Source: Alphaproteobacteria bacterium
GTDB lineage: Bacteria > Pseudomonadota > Alphaproteobacteria > Acetobacterales > Acetobacteraceae
Reading direction: 5' to 3'
Assembly (NCBI GenBank): GCA_026400815.1
Contig: JAPLOI010000056.1
Location: forward strand, 1-64,000
DNA length: 64,000 nt
The position numbers and the translations under genes were made by a program. Shown one piece after another: positions 34,840 through 43,886 of the stretch. How positions within the stretch are numbered: position 1 is the stretch's first letter; each line of letters opens with the position of its first letter. The notes under the pieces are model-generated. The model made no database searches. It was not told where the DNA came from and worked only from the letters and a program-made list of their open reading frames with translations.

Positions 34840-35319
34840 ATGCCGACCCAACTGCCCAGGCTCCTGCTTCTCCTGGCCCTGCCCGGCTGCGCCACCATTG
34901 TGCACGGCACCACCCAGAACCTCACCGTCACCACCAACCCGCCCGGCGCCTCCTGCCGGCTGGAGCGGGATGGCGTGGCCCTCGCCATGGCCAACCCCAC
35001 CCCGGCCACCGTCCGCATCAACAAGGGCCGGTCGGACATCATCGCCACCTGCACCCTGGCCGGGTACGACCCCACCACCTACAACCACATCTCGGAATTC
35101 GGTGGCGGCACCTTCGGCAACGTGATCGTCGGCGGCCTGATCGGCGTGGCGGTGGATGCCGCCTCCGGCGCCAACTACCCCTACCCGCCGGAATTCGTGA
35201 TCAACCTCCAGCCCACCGGCGGCCCGCCCGTAGTGCAGCCCGAGCATAAGAAGACCCCGCTCGAACCCCCTCCGTACGACCCCCAACAACCCCGCCCATA
35301 CAACCCCCCAAAACCCTAA
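34840..35319 (+). CDS. Small lipoprotein with PEGA-like segment
   Basis: A 159-residue protein with a short signal ending in a lipobox (LLLLLALPGC), so it should be lipid-anchored. The mature part starts ATIVHGTTQNLTVTTNPPGA, resembling proteins annotated as PEGA-like or translation-initiation-factor-2-like lipoproteins. A small hydrophobic Gly-rich stretch (FGNVIVGGLIGVAVDAASG) follows, and the tail is proline-rich. ATG 34840 is preferred; ATG 34813 is also in frame. It diverges from rpsF and ends within the end of the SDR gene. Confidence 0.75.
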   Translation: MPTQLPRLLLLLALPGCATIVHGTTQNLTVTTNPPGASCRLERDGVALAMANPTPATVRINKGRSDIIATCTLAGYDPTTYNHISEFGGGTFGNVIVGGLIGVAVDAASGANYPYPPEFVINLQPTGGPPVVQPEHKKTPLEPPPYDPQQPRPYNPPKP

Positions 35320-36095
35320 AGCCCATCCTTCCCCGGCACCGTGTTCAACAGCCGGGTGGAGAGCGCCAAGGGCAGCAGCCCCACGATCCGCGCCGCCAGC
35401 CCCATCCACCACGGGAACACGATCCGCCTTGTGCCGCGCACCAGCCCGCGCAGGATGATCCCCGCCGCCCGCTCCGCCCCCATCAGCCCGGGCATCGGGA
35501 AGCGGTTGCGCGCCGTCATCGCCGTGCGCACGTAGCCGGGGCACACGCTGGTCATCAGCACCCCCTGCCGCCGCGCCATCGCCGCCGTGCCCACCGTCCA
35601 GGCATCCACCGCCGCCTTCGAGGCGCAATAGGCCGGCGCCCCCGGCGCAGGCACGAACGCCGCCACGGAAGACACCACCGCGATCCGCCCGCGCCAGCCA
35701 TCCACCGCCTCCGGCTGCGCCTGCATCGCCGCGAGCGCCGGCAGCACCGTGTTCAGCACGCCGCCCAGGTTCACATCGAAGATCGCCCGCGCCTGCGCCT
35801 CCGATTCCGGCCGCCCGTTCCCCGTGCCGCCGGAAATCCCGGCATTGGCCACCACCAGTTCCAGATACCCCGCCGCCGCGATCCACGCCGCCATCGCATC
35901 CCGGTCCGCCACATCCAGCACCGCCGCGTGCACCTCGGCGCCGCGCGCCTGGCAGGAAGCCGCCACCTCCGCCAACCGCTCCGCATTGCGCCCGGAAAGA
36001 TGCAGCACCGCCCCCGGCCGCGCGCACGCCACCGCCAACGCGGCCCCGATGCCGGAGGAAGCACCGGTGATCAGCACGGAAGCGAATTGCGTCAT
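35316..36095 (-). CDS. Short-chain dehydrogenase/reductase
   Basis: A 259-residue classical SDR. The NAD(P) motif is VLITGASSGIGAAL, NAG is in LVVANAGISGG, and the catalytic Ser and YxxxK are in AVVSSVAAF and AYCASKAAVD. The C-terminal helix is hydrophobic, as in SDRs that act on lipids at the membrane. Start ATG 36095 diverges from yicC with 71 bases between. The substrate is unknown. Confidence 0.88.
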   Translation of the reverse strand: MTQFASVLITGASSGIGAALAVACARPGAVLHLSGRNAERLAEVAASCQARGAEVHAAVLDVADRDAMAAWIAAAGYLELVVANAGISGGTGNGRPESEAQARAIFDVNLGGVLNTVLPALAAMQAQPEAVDGWRGRIAVVSSVAAFVPAPGAPAYCASKAAVDAWTVGTAAMARRQGVLMTSVCPGYVRTAMTARNRFPMPGLMGAERAAGIILRGLVRGTRRIVFPWWMGLAARIVGLLPLALSTRLLNTVPGKDGL

Positions 36096-36166
36096 TGCGG
36101 TGGGGCCATGGTTGGGGGCAACTCCGGCCACTGCTACAACGTCGCGCTGCCTCGGGATACGTATTG

Positions 36167-37060
36167 ATGACCCTCGCCTCCATGACCGGCTTCGCGCGCA
36201 GCGAAGGCGCCGTCAGCACACCAACACCCTGGTCCTGGGCGTGGGAGCTGCGCAGCGTGAACGGCCGCGGCCTGGAACTGCGCTTCCGCCTCCCCGGCGG
36301 GTTCGATGCGCTGGAACCCACCCTGCGCGACCTGGCCGGCAAGCACCTCAAGCGCGGCAACGTCACCGCCAACCTCACCATCCGCCGCGAGGAAACCACC
36401 CGCCTGGCGCCAGACCCGGCGGCCATCGAACAGGCACTGGCCCTGGCCACCGCGCTCGCCGCCCGCATCCCCGGCGCGCCCCCGCCGCGCGCCGAGGCCC
36501 TGCTGGCGCTGCCCGGCGTCATGCGCCCCGCCGCCGAGGCGCGCGAGGAAATCGGGCCGGATCAGCTCGCCGCCGTCCGCGACGGCTTCGCCACGGCACT
36601 TCAGGGCATGGTCGCCGCCCGCCGCGCCGAAGGCACCCGCCTTGCCGCCATCCTCGGTACCCAGCTGGCGGAAATCACCACCCTCTGCATCCGCGCCGCC
36701 GCCGAGGCCGCCGATCAGCCCGCCGCCCAGAAAGCCCGCATGATGGAGGTCGTCCGCGCCCTGCTGGCCGAACTCCCTGCCCTGCCGGAGGAACGCATCG
36801 CCCAGGAAGTCGCCATCCTGGCCGGCAAATCCGACGTGCGGGAGGAGCTGGACCGGTTGGATGCGCATCTCCACGCCGCCCGCGCCCTGCTGGCCGAAAG
36901 CGATGCCATCGGCCGCCGCTTCGATTTCCTGGTGCAGGAATTCAACCGCGAGGCCAACACCCTCTGCAGCAAAAGCGCCTCCGTGGCGCTCACCGCCACC
37001 GGGCTCGCGCTCAAGGCCACGATCGAGCAGCTGCGCGAGCAGGTCCAGAACGTCGAGTAA
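36167..37060 (+). CDS. yicC: YicC family endoribonuclease
   Basis: A 297-residue member of the YicC/YloC family, now known as Mn-dependent endoribonucleases involved in sRNA turnover. Hallmarks: SMTGFARSEG at the start, WELRSVNGRGLELRFRLP, and the C-terminal GRRFDFLVQEFNREANTLCS. It stands five bases before gmk; yicC-gmk adjacency is conserved over many bacteria. Start ATG 36167. Confidence 0.93.
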   Translation: MTLASMTGFARSEGAVSTPTPWSWAWELRSVNGRGLELRFRLPGGFDALEPTLRDLAGKHLKRGNVTANLTIRREETTRLAPDPAAIEQALALATALAARIPGAPPPRAEALLALPGVMRPAAEAREEIGPDQLAAVRDGFATALQGMVAARRAEGTRLAAILGTQLAEITTLCIRAAAEAADQPAAQKARMMEVVRALLAELPALPEERIAQEVAILAGKSDVREELDRLDAHLHAARALLAESDAIGRRFDFLVQEFNREANTLCSKSASVALTATGLALKATIEQLREQVQNVE

Positions 37061-37064
37061 TCCA

Positions 37065-37685
37065 ATGATCGCCCGCGACCCCCTCTGTCTCGTCATCGCC
37101 GCCCCCTCCGGCGCCGGCAAAACCTCCGTCACCCGCGCCCTGCTGGAGCAGGAGCCCGATCTGCGCCTGTCCATCAGCATCACCACCCGCGCCATCCGCC
37201 CGGGCGAGCAGGATGGCGTGCACTACCATTTCCGCGACCAGCCCAGCTTCGACGTGACGGTCGCTGAAGGCGGCTTCCTCGAACACGCCGGCGTCTTCGG
37301 CCGCAGCTACGGCAGCCCCCGCGCCCCCGTGGATGCCTGGCTCGCCGGGGGCCACGACGTGGTGTTCGACATCGACTGGCAGGGCCACCGCCTGGTGCGC
37401 GCCGCGCTGCCCGGCCGCGTCGTCGGCATCTTCATCCTGCCCCCCTCCCGCGCCGCCCTCTCCGCCCGCCTCGCCGGCCGCGGCGACCCGCCGGAAACCA
37501 TCGCCAAGCGCATGGCCCAGGCCGATGCCGAAATGTCCCACGCCGGCGAGTTCGACCACATCGTGGTCAACGACGACTTCGCCGCCACGGTGGCCGCCGT
37601 GCGCGCCATCCTGCTCGCCCAGCGCCTCGCCCGCCCCCGCCTGCCCGGTCTCGAAGCCTTCCTCGCCACGATGCAAGAGGGCTGA
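37065..37685 (+). CDS. gmk: Guanylate kinase
   Basis: A 206-residue enzyme phosphorylating GMP to GDP. The P-loop is APSGAGKTS (13-21), the GMP-binding segment SISITTRAIRPGEQDGVHYHF, and VVFDIDWQG marks the Walker B region. Full length, in an operon with yicC. Confidence 0.96.
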   Translation: MIARDPLCLVIAAPSGAGKTSVTRALLEQEPDLRLSISITTRAIRPGEQDGVHYHFRDQPSFDVTVAEGGFLEHAGVFGRSYGSPRAPVDAWLAGGHDVVFDIDWQGHRLVRAALPGRVVGIFILPPSRAALSARLAGRGDPPETIAKRMAQADAEMSHAGEFDHIVVNDDFAATVAAVRAILLAQRLARPRLPGLEAFLATMQEG

Positions 37686-37696
37686 GCCCACACCCC

Positions 37697-38620
37697 ATGG
37701 GCACCCTGTTCGGCATCGTGGCCCCGGTCTTCGCCCTGATCGCAATGGGCGCCGCGGCCCCCCGCCTGCGTCTGCTCGATGCCGGCGCGGTGAAAGGCAT
37801 GAGCGACTTCGTCTTCTACCTCGCCATGCCCAGCCTGCTGTTCCGCAGCATGGTCACCGCCCCGCCCCTGCGTCTGCTCGATGTCGCCGGCTCCTTCATC
37901 CTCGGCGCCTTCCTGCTCTTCGCCCTCGCCGCCCTCCTTGCCCGCTGCGCCTGGCGCGCCCGCCTCGCCGATGCCTCGGTCTTCGCCCTCAACGCCGTCT
38001 TCGGCAACACCGTCATGCTCGGCGTGCCCATCATCGACAGCGCCTACGGCCCGGAAGGCGTCGCCTACCTCCTGGCCGTCGTCGCCTTCCACTCCGCCCT
38101 GCTGCTGCCGCTCGCCACCATCCTGATCGAAGCCGATGCCGGCGCCGGCCGCGGCCCCCTCGCCGTCATCCGTGCCACCCTGCCCGGCCTCGTGCGCAAC
38201 CCCGTCGTGGTCTGCATCGTCTCCGCCCTGATTTGGCGCGCCACTGGCCTCGGCCTCGCCGCCCCCATCGACCGCCTGCTGATGCTCCTCGGCGCCGCCG
38301 GCCCGCCTCTCGCCCTGTTCTGCCTCGGCGCCACCCTGCCCAAACCCGAAGGCTGGAAAACCATGGGTGGCGTCGCCGCCGCCAGCGCCCTCAAGCTGCT
38401 GGTCATGCCCGCCCTCGTCGCACTCCTCGCCCACCTCGCCGGCGTGCAAGGCACCGCCTTCGCCGTGGTCGTCCTCGCCGCCGCCATGCCCACCGGCGCC
38501 AACGCCTTCCTGCTCGCCCGCCGCTTCCACACCATGATGGAAGCCTCCGCCAGCACCGTCGTCGCCAGCACAGCACTGTCACTGATCACACTCACAGTCC
38601 TGCTCGGATGGCTGAAGTAA
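37697..38620 (+). CDS. AEC family transporter
   Basis: A 307-residue protein with ten hydrophobic helices of the auxin-efflux-carrier family. Conserved points are LLDAGAVKGMSDFVFYLAMP near the start, NAVFGNTVMLGVPI (crossover helix in the first half) and LFCLGATLPKP in the second half. Substrates of bacterial members are small organic acids such as malate or malonate. It follows gmk by 11 bases and is followed by a run of repeats. Confidence 0.87.
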   Translation: MGTLFGIVAPVFALIAMGAAAPRLRLLDAGAVKGMSDFVFYLAMPSLLFRSMVTAPPLRLLDVAGSFILGAFLLFALAALLARCAWRARLADASVFALNAVFGNTVMLGVPIIDSAYGPEGVAYLLAVVAFHSALLLPLATILIEADAGAGRGPLAVIRATLPGLVRNPVVVCIVSALIWRATGLGLAAPIDRLLMLLGAAGPPLALFCLGATLPKPEGWKTMGGVAAASALKLLVMPALVALLAHLAGVQGTAFAVVVLAAAMPTGANAFLLARRFHTMMEASASTVVASTALSLITLTVLLGWLK

Positions 38621-38628
38621 TACTACCC

Positions 38629-38658
38629 CGTCATTGCGAGCGAAGCGAAGCAATCCAG
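38629..38658. repeat. Widespread ATTGCGAG...GCAAT palindromic repeat
   Basis: A 30-base palindromic sequence built on GTCATTGCGAGCGAAGCGAA and ending GCAATCCAG. In one frame it reads RHCERSEAIQ, a peptide that appears as an artefact in genomes across several bacterial phyla. It sits just after the AEC gene. Confidence 0.75.
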
Positions 38659-38716
38659 TCCTTACGCGCCGCTATAAGGTCGGTGATCAATTTCAATCGG
38701 CAATCAAAGAAAGAAT

Positions 38717-38813
38717 CTTCTTTTTCTGAAGAAAAAGAAGCAAAAAGACTTTTCCGACTTGGCGCCTCGCCTCACCCGATCAACGGTAGGGCGGGTCGCG
38801 AAGCGGACCCGCC
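38717..38813. repeat. Twin-palindrome AT-rich repeat, copy B (one AT hairpin only)
   Basis: The AT hairpin CTTCTTTTTC-TGAA-GAAAAAGAAG (38717-38740) and flanks AAAGAAT and CAAAAAGACTT match copies A and C. The centre has a different GC hairpin, GGCGGGTC (38790-38797) with GACCCGCC (38806-38813), and the second AT hairpin is missing. The remaining bases to 38928 are AT-rich and show no coding sequence. Confidence 0.8.
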
Positions 38814-38928
38814 ACCATCCTGACACTGGGCCGCCGGGAACGTTAATAGGCGTGAAATCCTGTTAAATCGCCAAAATGGGCTAAAATTTCCTTTCCCACC
38901 GGTGTTGCGTTTGGCACAATCACCGGTG

Positions 38929-39309
38929 ATGCCACATCCCGTCGCCGCTCCGCTCGAAGCCGACGCCCTTCGCCGCTTGGCGGAGGCGATGAATCGCGTC
39001 CATTTCCCGGCGACCTTGCTTCAGTTCCTGCTCGCCCTGCTGGCGTTCCTCACCGGGAACCAATCCGCCCTGGCCCCCACCCCCGGCCGCACCTGGCGCA
39101 CTCCGCTGCGGGATTGGCAGTTTTCCCCCACCGGCGAAACCATCGACGATCTCGCACCCGTACTCCACCCGCGCGCCCTGCGCCGTCTCCGCCGCCAGCG
39201 CGCCTGGATCGGCTGGATCCTGCGCGGCCTGCCCGGACTTGGCCTGAGCCTGTCCGGCAAGCGCGCGCCGGCGCTTTGCCCTCTTGGTTCCGCTCGCGCG
39301 CCGCCTTAG
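38929..39309 (+). CDS. Hypothetical protein with one hydrophobic helix
   Basis: A 126-residue protein with a hydrophobic segment at about residues 34-46 (ATLLQFLLALLAFLTG) and a basic C-terminal half (RALRRLRRQRAWIGWILRGL). No family recognised. The final residues come from the start of a repeat-rich stretch, so its end may be recent. Start ATG 38929; an upstream TTG at 38902 is in frame. Confidence 0.45.
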   Translation: MPHPVAAPLEADALRRLAEAMNRVHFPATLLQFLLALLAFLTGNQSALAPTPGRTWRTPLRDWQFSPTGETIDDLAPVLHPRALRRLRRQRAWIGWILRGLPGLGLSLSGKRAPALCPLGSARAPP

Positions 39310-39392
39310 GCGGCCGCGCGTGCCATCTCATCATGAATCCGTCTGTTGGCCCCGCCGCGCGCGGCGAAGACTCACGCCCAAAGTAAAGGGGT

Positions 39393-39433
39393 CTGGGGCC
39401 TAAGGCCCCAGCGGGTCCAGGGCAGAGCCCTGG
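39393..39433. repeat. Double GC palindrome (REP-like)
   Basis: Two adjacent hairpins: CTGGGGCCT with its complement (39393-39411) and CCAGGGC-AGA-GCCCTGG (39417-39433). They lie between converging genes. The second resembles CCAGGGGC-GA-GCCCCTGG at 54946, which suggests a repeat family. Confidence 0.65.
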
Positions 39434-39440
39434 CCTTGCC

Positions 39441-40052
39441 TTACTTCCTCTTCTTAGGCGCCGGCGGAACGAACCCTTCGCCCCGATCGCTACGGTGGTA
39501 TTCCTTGTTCGGCATCATATCGGTCGCCGAGGCCATCCGGTTCGACAGGTTGAAGAACGCCGCAGTCTCCGCCAGGTCGAAGATATCCTCTTCCGTCAGC
39601 CCCAGCGCTCGCAGCCCGTCCCGATCGGCGTCGTCCACCAGGTTGGGTGTGGTGGTCAGTTTCCAGGCGAAATCCAGCATCGCCCGCTGGCGCGCGTCCA
39701 GCTTCGCCACGCGGTAGTTCAGCGCCATCATCTCGCCCAGCTCCGCGTCGCCGGAGAGTTGCCGCACCGCCGCGCCGTGGGCCACCAGGCAGTAGTAGCA
39801 GCGGTTGGCGGAGGAGACGACCACGGCCACCATTTCCCGTTCCAGCTTCGAAAGGCCGGACTCCGAGAACATGATCTCGTTGTACATCGCCATGAAGTTG
39901 CGCAGCCGCAGCGGGCGCTTGCTGTAGGTGGAATAGACGTTAGGCACGAAGCCGAGCTTCTCCACGCACTTCTTCCAGATCGCCTGCAGGTCCTCGTCCA
40001 GCGTGGCGGGGTCGGGCACGCCGAGGGCGGAGATATGATCGGGCTGGGGCAT
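39441..40052 (-). CDS. Peroxidase-related (AhpD/CMD-like) protein
   Basis: A 203-residue member of the alkylhydroperoxidase/carboxymuconolactone decarboxylase family, 'uncharacterised peroxidase-related' branch. The redox pair and proton-relay His are in ANRCYYCLVAHGAAVR (CxxC...H); the preceding ESGLSKLEREMVAVVVS is also typical. Start ATG 40052; a further 20 upstream residues in frame lack conservation. It diverges from the VOC gene by 49 bases. Confidence 0.88.
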   Translation of the reverse strand: MPQPDHISALGVPDPATLDEDLQAIWKKCVEKLGFVPNVYSTYSKRPLRLRNFMAMYNEIMFSESGLSKLEREMVAVVVSSANRCYYCLVAHGAAVRQLSGDAELGEMMALNYRVAKLDARQRAMLDFAWKLTTTPNLVDDADRDGLRALGLTEEDIFDLAETAAFFNLSNRMASATDMMPNKEYHRSDRGEGFVPPAPKKRK

Positions 40053-40101
40053 CGGGGCGATCCTGTGGTGTGATGGCGCGAACCTTGTGGAGCCCCCGGC
40101 G

Positions 40102-40494
40102 ATGAATTTCAATCACGTGGCCAACCGGCTGGCGGCGGTGCATTTCGAGACGGTGGTGGCCCTGTTCACCCAGCGCCTCGGCTTCGTGGTGCTGCGCCGC
40201 ACCGAACGCGCCATCTGGATGCGCCAGCCCGGCACCAATGTGGATCTCCAGTTCGGCCGCAGCGACACCACGCATCGCGATGCAGACAAGCAGCGCTCCC
40301 AGGTCAGCTTCCTCAGCCTCACCCCGCGCGAGGAGCTGGAAACCCTGGCCACCTGGCTTGCCGAACAGGGCCTGGCCGCCACCGTCGGCGCCTATTCCGA
40401 CCGGGAGTTCTATCTGGATGCCCCAGACGCCTTCGTCGATTTCGTCATCGAGGCCATGCGCCCGGAGCTCGCGGACTACGACGTGAAGGTGTGA
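40102..40494 (+). CDS. VOC family protein (glyoxalase-like)
   Basis: A 130-residue single-domain vicinal-oxygen-chelate protein. It has HVANRLAAVHFETVVALFTQ at the start, a strand with MRQPGTNVDLQFGRSD, and the C-terminal DREFYLDAPDAFVDFVIEAM where the metal-ligand Glu normally lies. Such small VOC proteins act on thiols, antibiotics or unknown metabolites. It ends five bases before the convergent hydrolase stop. Confidence 0.75.
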   Translation: MNFNHVANRLAAVHFETVVALFTQRLGFVVLRRTERAIWMRQPGTNVDLQFGRSDTTHRDADKQRSQVSFLSLTPREELETLATWLAEQGLAATVGAYSDREFYLDAPDAFVDFVIEAMRPELADYDVKV

Positions 40495-40498
40495 TCCG

Positions 40499-42319
40499 TC
40501 ACAGCGGAAGGATCGGCAACACCACCCGGCTCGCCCGCGCGCTATCTGCGAACACGGCGTTGCCCGCCACCTGCCGCCGCCGCGCCTGCCCCTCCGGCTC
40601 CCCGGTATTCGGGTTCACGTCGAACTTGGGGAAGTTGGAGGAGGAGATGTCGAGCCGGATGCGATGCCCCGGCAGGAACAGATTGGCCGTGGGGAACAGC
40701 GTCACCACGATCCGCCGCACGCTGCCGGGCTCGTTCAGCCGCGGGGTGGCGGGATCATCGGCATAGCGCAGCCGGCAGATCCCGTCGGTCAGGATCATCG
40801 CATAGCCGCGCGGGTAGTCCGCCGAGGCCGGATGCACATCGATCAGCTTGGCGGTGAAGTCGGTATCCGGCGCATCGGAGGAAATCCACAGCTCCGCCTC
40901 GATCGGCCCCACCACCTGCACCGCCTCGGCCAGCGGTGCGGTCTGGAACACCAGCACATCCGGCCGCGCCGCCAGCGGCAGGAAGGGCGGCTTGCAGCCA
41001 AAGAACGAAGGCGCGGCCACCTGGTCCCACGCCCCGCCGGAGGCCACCGGCTCCAGGCTGGTCAGGTTGCCCCCGATCGTCGGCACCGGATCGGCCGGAT
41101 CGAAATCGTAACGCAGCGGCGCCGCCCCCGCCGCCGGTAGCGCCGTGTCCAACCGCCCATCGCCATGCAGGTGGAACGACGTCGGCACTGCTGCCGGCGC
41201 CGGCCAATCGTCCAGGCTGATCCACCGCCCGCCATGGTCCAGGTGCCCGGCCTCGGTCTTCCGCCCGGAGCCCCCGCCCATCACGAACACCCGCACCGCC
41301 GGCTCCGGATTCGGCCGGCCATGGATCACCGCATCGAAATGCCGCAGCCGATACTGCCGCCAATCCCCGGCCCAGGAATCCAGCGTCGCCGCGGGCCCGA
41401 AATCCACATCGCCGAACACAAGGTCGCTGCGGTCGCCATGGATCCACGGCCCCAGGATCAGCCGCTGCCCCCCGCGCCCCGCCGCCTTCAACCCCATGTA
41501 GTTGCTGGTCGCCGTGCGCGGATACGGATCGAACCAGGAGGACATGTGCACGCACTCCGCCCGCACATAGCGGTCGTAGTACCCCTCCGCCCAGATGCCG
41601 AGCTGCTGCCAGAACCCGTCGAACGCCCCATGCCGCCACTGCTCGAACAGATAGGCCTCGTAATCCCGGTGGTGCCGCAGCGGCGAATGCCCCTCCCGCC
41701 ACGGCAGCCGCGTGAACCAGTCACGGATATCCTCCGCCGCCAGCGCCGCCTTCAGCACGGGATCGGCTTGCGCCTCGGGCGACAGCCCCGCCTGCTTGAA
41801 CGCCCAGGTCGCCTGCTTCAGCTCGAACGCCCCGAACTGCCGTATCCCCCCGGTCCAGCTATTGGCGAACCCACCGGAATCCAGCACCTGCGCCACCACC
41901 CCGGGCGCATCCAGGCACCCCAGCGCCGCCTGGGTATGCGCGGCATAGGAAAGCCCCATCGTGCAGATCCGCCCATCGCACCACGGCTGCTCCACGATCC
42001 AGGCGCAGGTGTCGAACCCGTCCTGCCCGTCGGAGAGGTATTTCACGAACACCCCCTCGCTGCCGTAGCGCCCCCGGTTGTCCTGGAACACCACGGCGTA
42101 GCCATGCGCGGTGAAATACGCCGCCAGCTCCGGCCGCGGCAGCGGGCGCCGATCGGCTTCGGTGATCTCGCTGCGGCTGACCTCCTCGCGCCCGTACGGC
42201 GTCCGCTCCAGGATCACCGGGAACGGCCCGGGCCCTGCCGGCAGATGCACATCGGTCGCCAGCCGCACGCCATCGCGCATCGGCACCTTGTGTGTGCCGG
42301 CGGCGAAATTGCTGCTCAC
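40499..42319 (-). CDS. CocE/NonD family hydrolase
   Basis: A 606-residue serine hydrolase of the cocaine-esterase / X-Pro dipeptidyl-peptidase (S15) family. The N-terminal alpha/beta hydrolase has VILERTPYG, VVFQDNRGRYGSEG and the nucleophile elbow MGLSYAAHTQ. GPWIHGDRSDL holds the likely catalytic His. The C-terminal jelly-roll domain includes GPIEAELWISSDAPDTDFTA. It begins with GTG 42319, overlapping the stop of the last ABC ATPase gene (GTGA), so it is the distal gene of the importer operon. It may cleave ester or amide bonds of the imported peptide-like compound. Confidence 0.92.
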   Translation of the reverse strand: MSSNFAAGTHKVPMRDGVRLATDVHLPAGPGPFPVILERTPYGREEVSRSEITEADRRPLPRPELAAYFTAHGYAVVFQDNRGRYGSEGVFVKYLSDGQDGFDTCAWIVEQPWCDGRICTMGLSYAAHTQAALGCLDAPGVVAQVLDSGGFANSWTGGIRQFGAFELKQATWAFKQAGLSPEAQADPVLKAALAAEDIRDWFTRLPWREGHSPLRHHRDYEAYLFEQWRHGAFDGFWQQLGIWAEGYYDRYVRAECVHMSSWFDPYPRTATSNYMGLKAAGRGGQRLILGPWIHGDRSDLVFGDVDFGPAATLDSWAGDWRQYRLRHFDAVIHGRPNPEPAVRVFVMGGGSGRKTEAGHLDHGGRWISLDDWPAPAAVPTSFHLHGDGRLDTALPAAGAAPLRYDFDPADPVPTIGGNLTSLEPVASGGAWDQVAAPSFFGCKPPFLPLAARPDVLVFQTAPLAEAVQVVGPIEAELWISSDAPDTDFTAKLIDVHPASADYPRGYAMILTDGICRLRYADDPATPRLNEPGSVRRIVVTLFPTANLFLPGHRIRLDISSSNFPKFDVNPNTGEPEGQARRRQVAGNAVFADSARASRVVLPILPL

Positions 42320-43062
42320 GGCTCCTCAAGCTCCATCGAAAGCGCCCGCAACTCCCGCGTATGCGGATGCGACGCCCGCCCCGCCCGCAGATCGGCGGAC
42401 GTCACGGTCTCGACCATCTCGCCGCCCTGCATCACGCCCACGGTGCTGCACAGATGCGCCACCACGGCCAGGTTGTGGCTCACCATCACGTAGGTGAGGT
42501 TGCGCCGCTCCTGCAGGTCCATCAGCAGGTTCAGCACCTCTGCCTGCACGGATACGTCCAGCGCGCTGGTCGGCTCGTCCAGCAGCAGCACATCGGGCTC
42601 GCTCATCAGCGCGCGCGCCACCGCCACGCGCTGACGCTGCCCGCCCGAAAGCTGGTGCGGATAGCGGAACCGCACCGCCGCCGGCAGCGCCACTTCCGCC
42701 AGCGCCCGCAGGATGCGCGGCTCCGGATCCCGGATGCCATGCACCTCCAGCGGCTCCGACAGCGCCCGGTCCACCGTCTGCCGTGGATGCAGGGAGCCAT
42801 AGGGGTCCTGGAACACCATCTGCACCCGCCGGAAGAAATCCTTCGGCCGCCGCGGCCCCAGCGCCACCCCGGCGATCTCCATCTTCCCGGACCAGTCCTG
42901 GTTCAGGCCAGACAGCGCCCGCAGCACGGTGGATTTGCCGGAGCCGCTCTCACCCACGATCCCGAACGAGGCGCCCTTCTCGACGGCAAAGGAAACCCCC
43001 CGCGCCGCCTCGAAGCTGCCGAAGCGCACGCCGAGATCGTCCACCCGGATCATCGTGCTCAT
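42316..43062 (-). CDS. Peptide ABC importer ATPase (DppF/OppF type)
   Basis: A 248-residue ABC ATPase: Walker A GESGSGKST, Q-loop MVFQDPYGSLHPRQTV (the DPYGSL stretch is typical of DppF/OppF), signature HQLSGGQRQRVAVARA, Walker B VLLLDEPTSALD. It is shorter than many OppF proteins, lacking the C-terminal Fe-S/oligopeptide extension. ATG 43062 overlaps the upstream stop (ATGA); a GTG nine bases earlier is in frame. Confidence 0.92.
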   Translation of the reverse strand: MSTMIRVDDLGVRFGSFEAARGVSFAVEKGASFGIVGESGSGKSTVLRALSGLNQDWSGKMEIAGVALGPRRPKDFFRRVQMVFQDPYGSLHPRQTVDRALSEPLEVHGIRDPEPRILRALAEVALPAAVRFRYPHQLSGGQRQRVAVARALMSEPDVLLLDEPTSALDVSVQAEVLNLLMDLQERRNLTYVMVSHNLAVVAHLCSTVGVMQGGEMVETVTSADLRAGRASHPHTRELRALSMELEEP

Positions 43063-43886
43063 GCCAGCCACGCCGGATCACGCGCCATCACGTTCAGCCG
43101 CCGCTTCTCCTGCGACAGCGTCGGCAGGCATTCCAGCAGCCCGCGCGTGTAGCCATGCTTGGCGTGGGCGAGATCGGCGGCCTTCAACTCCTCCACCACC
43201 CGCCCGGCATACATCACCGCCACCCGGTCGCAGAAATGCGAGACCAGCGGCAAATCGTGGCTAATGAGAACGAGCGCCATGCCACGGCTGGACACCAGAT
43301 TGTCCAGCAGCCGCAAAATCTCCGCCTGCACCGTGGCATCCAGCGCGCTGGTCGGCTCGTCGGCGATCAGCAGTTCCGGATCGGGCGCCAGCATCATCGC
43401 GATCATCACCCGCTGCCCCATCCCGCCGGAAAGCTCATGCGGATAGGCATCGGCCACGCGCCTGGGGTCGCGGATCTGCACCTGCGCCAGCAGGTCGATC
43501 GCCTTCTCCCGCGCCTCCCGCCGCCCGGCCTTGGTATGCGCCCGCACCGCCTCCTCGATCTGCGCGCCGGCGGTCATCACCGGGTTCAGCGAGAACTTGG
43601 GGTCCTGCATGATCAGCCCGGCCCGCCGCCCGCGGATCGCGCGCATCGCGCTCTCATCGGCGCGCATCACGTCGATCCCGTCGAAGGTCAACGCGTCCGC
43701 CCGCACGATCGCGCTGTCCGGCAACAGCCGCAGGATCGACCGCGCCGTGAGTGACTTGCCCGACCCGCTCTCGCCGACGATGCCGAATTTCTCCCGGCCG
43801 ATCTTCATCGAAACCCCGCGCACCGCCTGGCTGGTGCCCTGGGCGGTGGGGAAATCGATCGTCAGGTTCTGGATGTTGATGTCCAT
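43059..43886 (-). CDS. Peptide ABC importer ATPase (DppD/OppD type)
   Basis: A 275-residue ATPase with Walker A GESGSGKS, Q-loop LIMQDPKFSLNPVMTAGAQI (typical of DppD/OppD), signature PHELSGGMGQRVMIAMML, and Walker B ELLIADEPTSALD. The C-terminus has the oligopeptide-transporter tail HGYTRGLLECLPTL. Start ATG 43886 shares a base with the stop of the upstream permease (TGATG). Confidence 0.92.
   Translation of the reverse strand: MDINIQNLTIDFPTAQGTSQAVRGVSMKIGREKFGIVGESGSGKSLTARSILRLLPDSAIVRADALTFDGIDVMRADESAMRAIRGRRAGLIMQDPKFSLNPVMTAGAQIEEAVRAHTKAGRREAREKAIDLLAQVQIRDPRRVADAYPHELSGGMGQRVMIAMMLAPDPELLIADEPTSALDATVQAEILRLLDNLVSSRGMALVLISHDLPLVSHFCDRVAVMYAGRVVEELKAADLAHAKHGYTRGLLECLPTLSQEKRRLNVMARDPAWLA

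Noticed and set aside
35749-37068. A 439-codon plus-strand frame over the SDR, yicC and gmk starts
   Set aside because: Arg/Pro/His-rich shadow; yicC and gmk are identified in other frames with conserved motifs.
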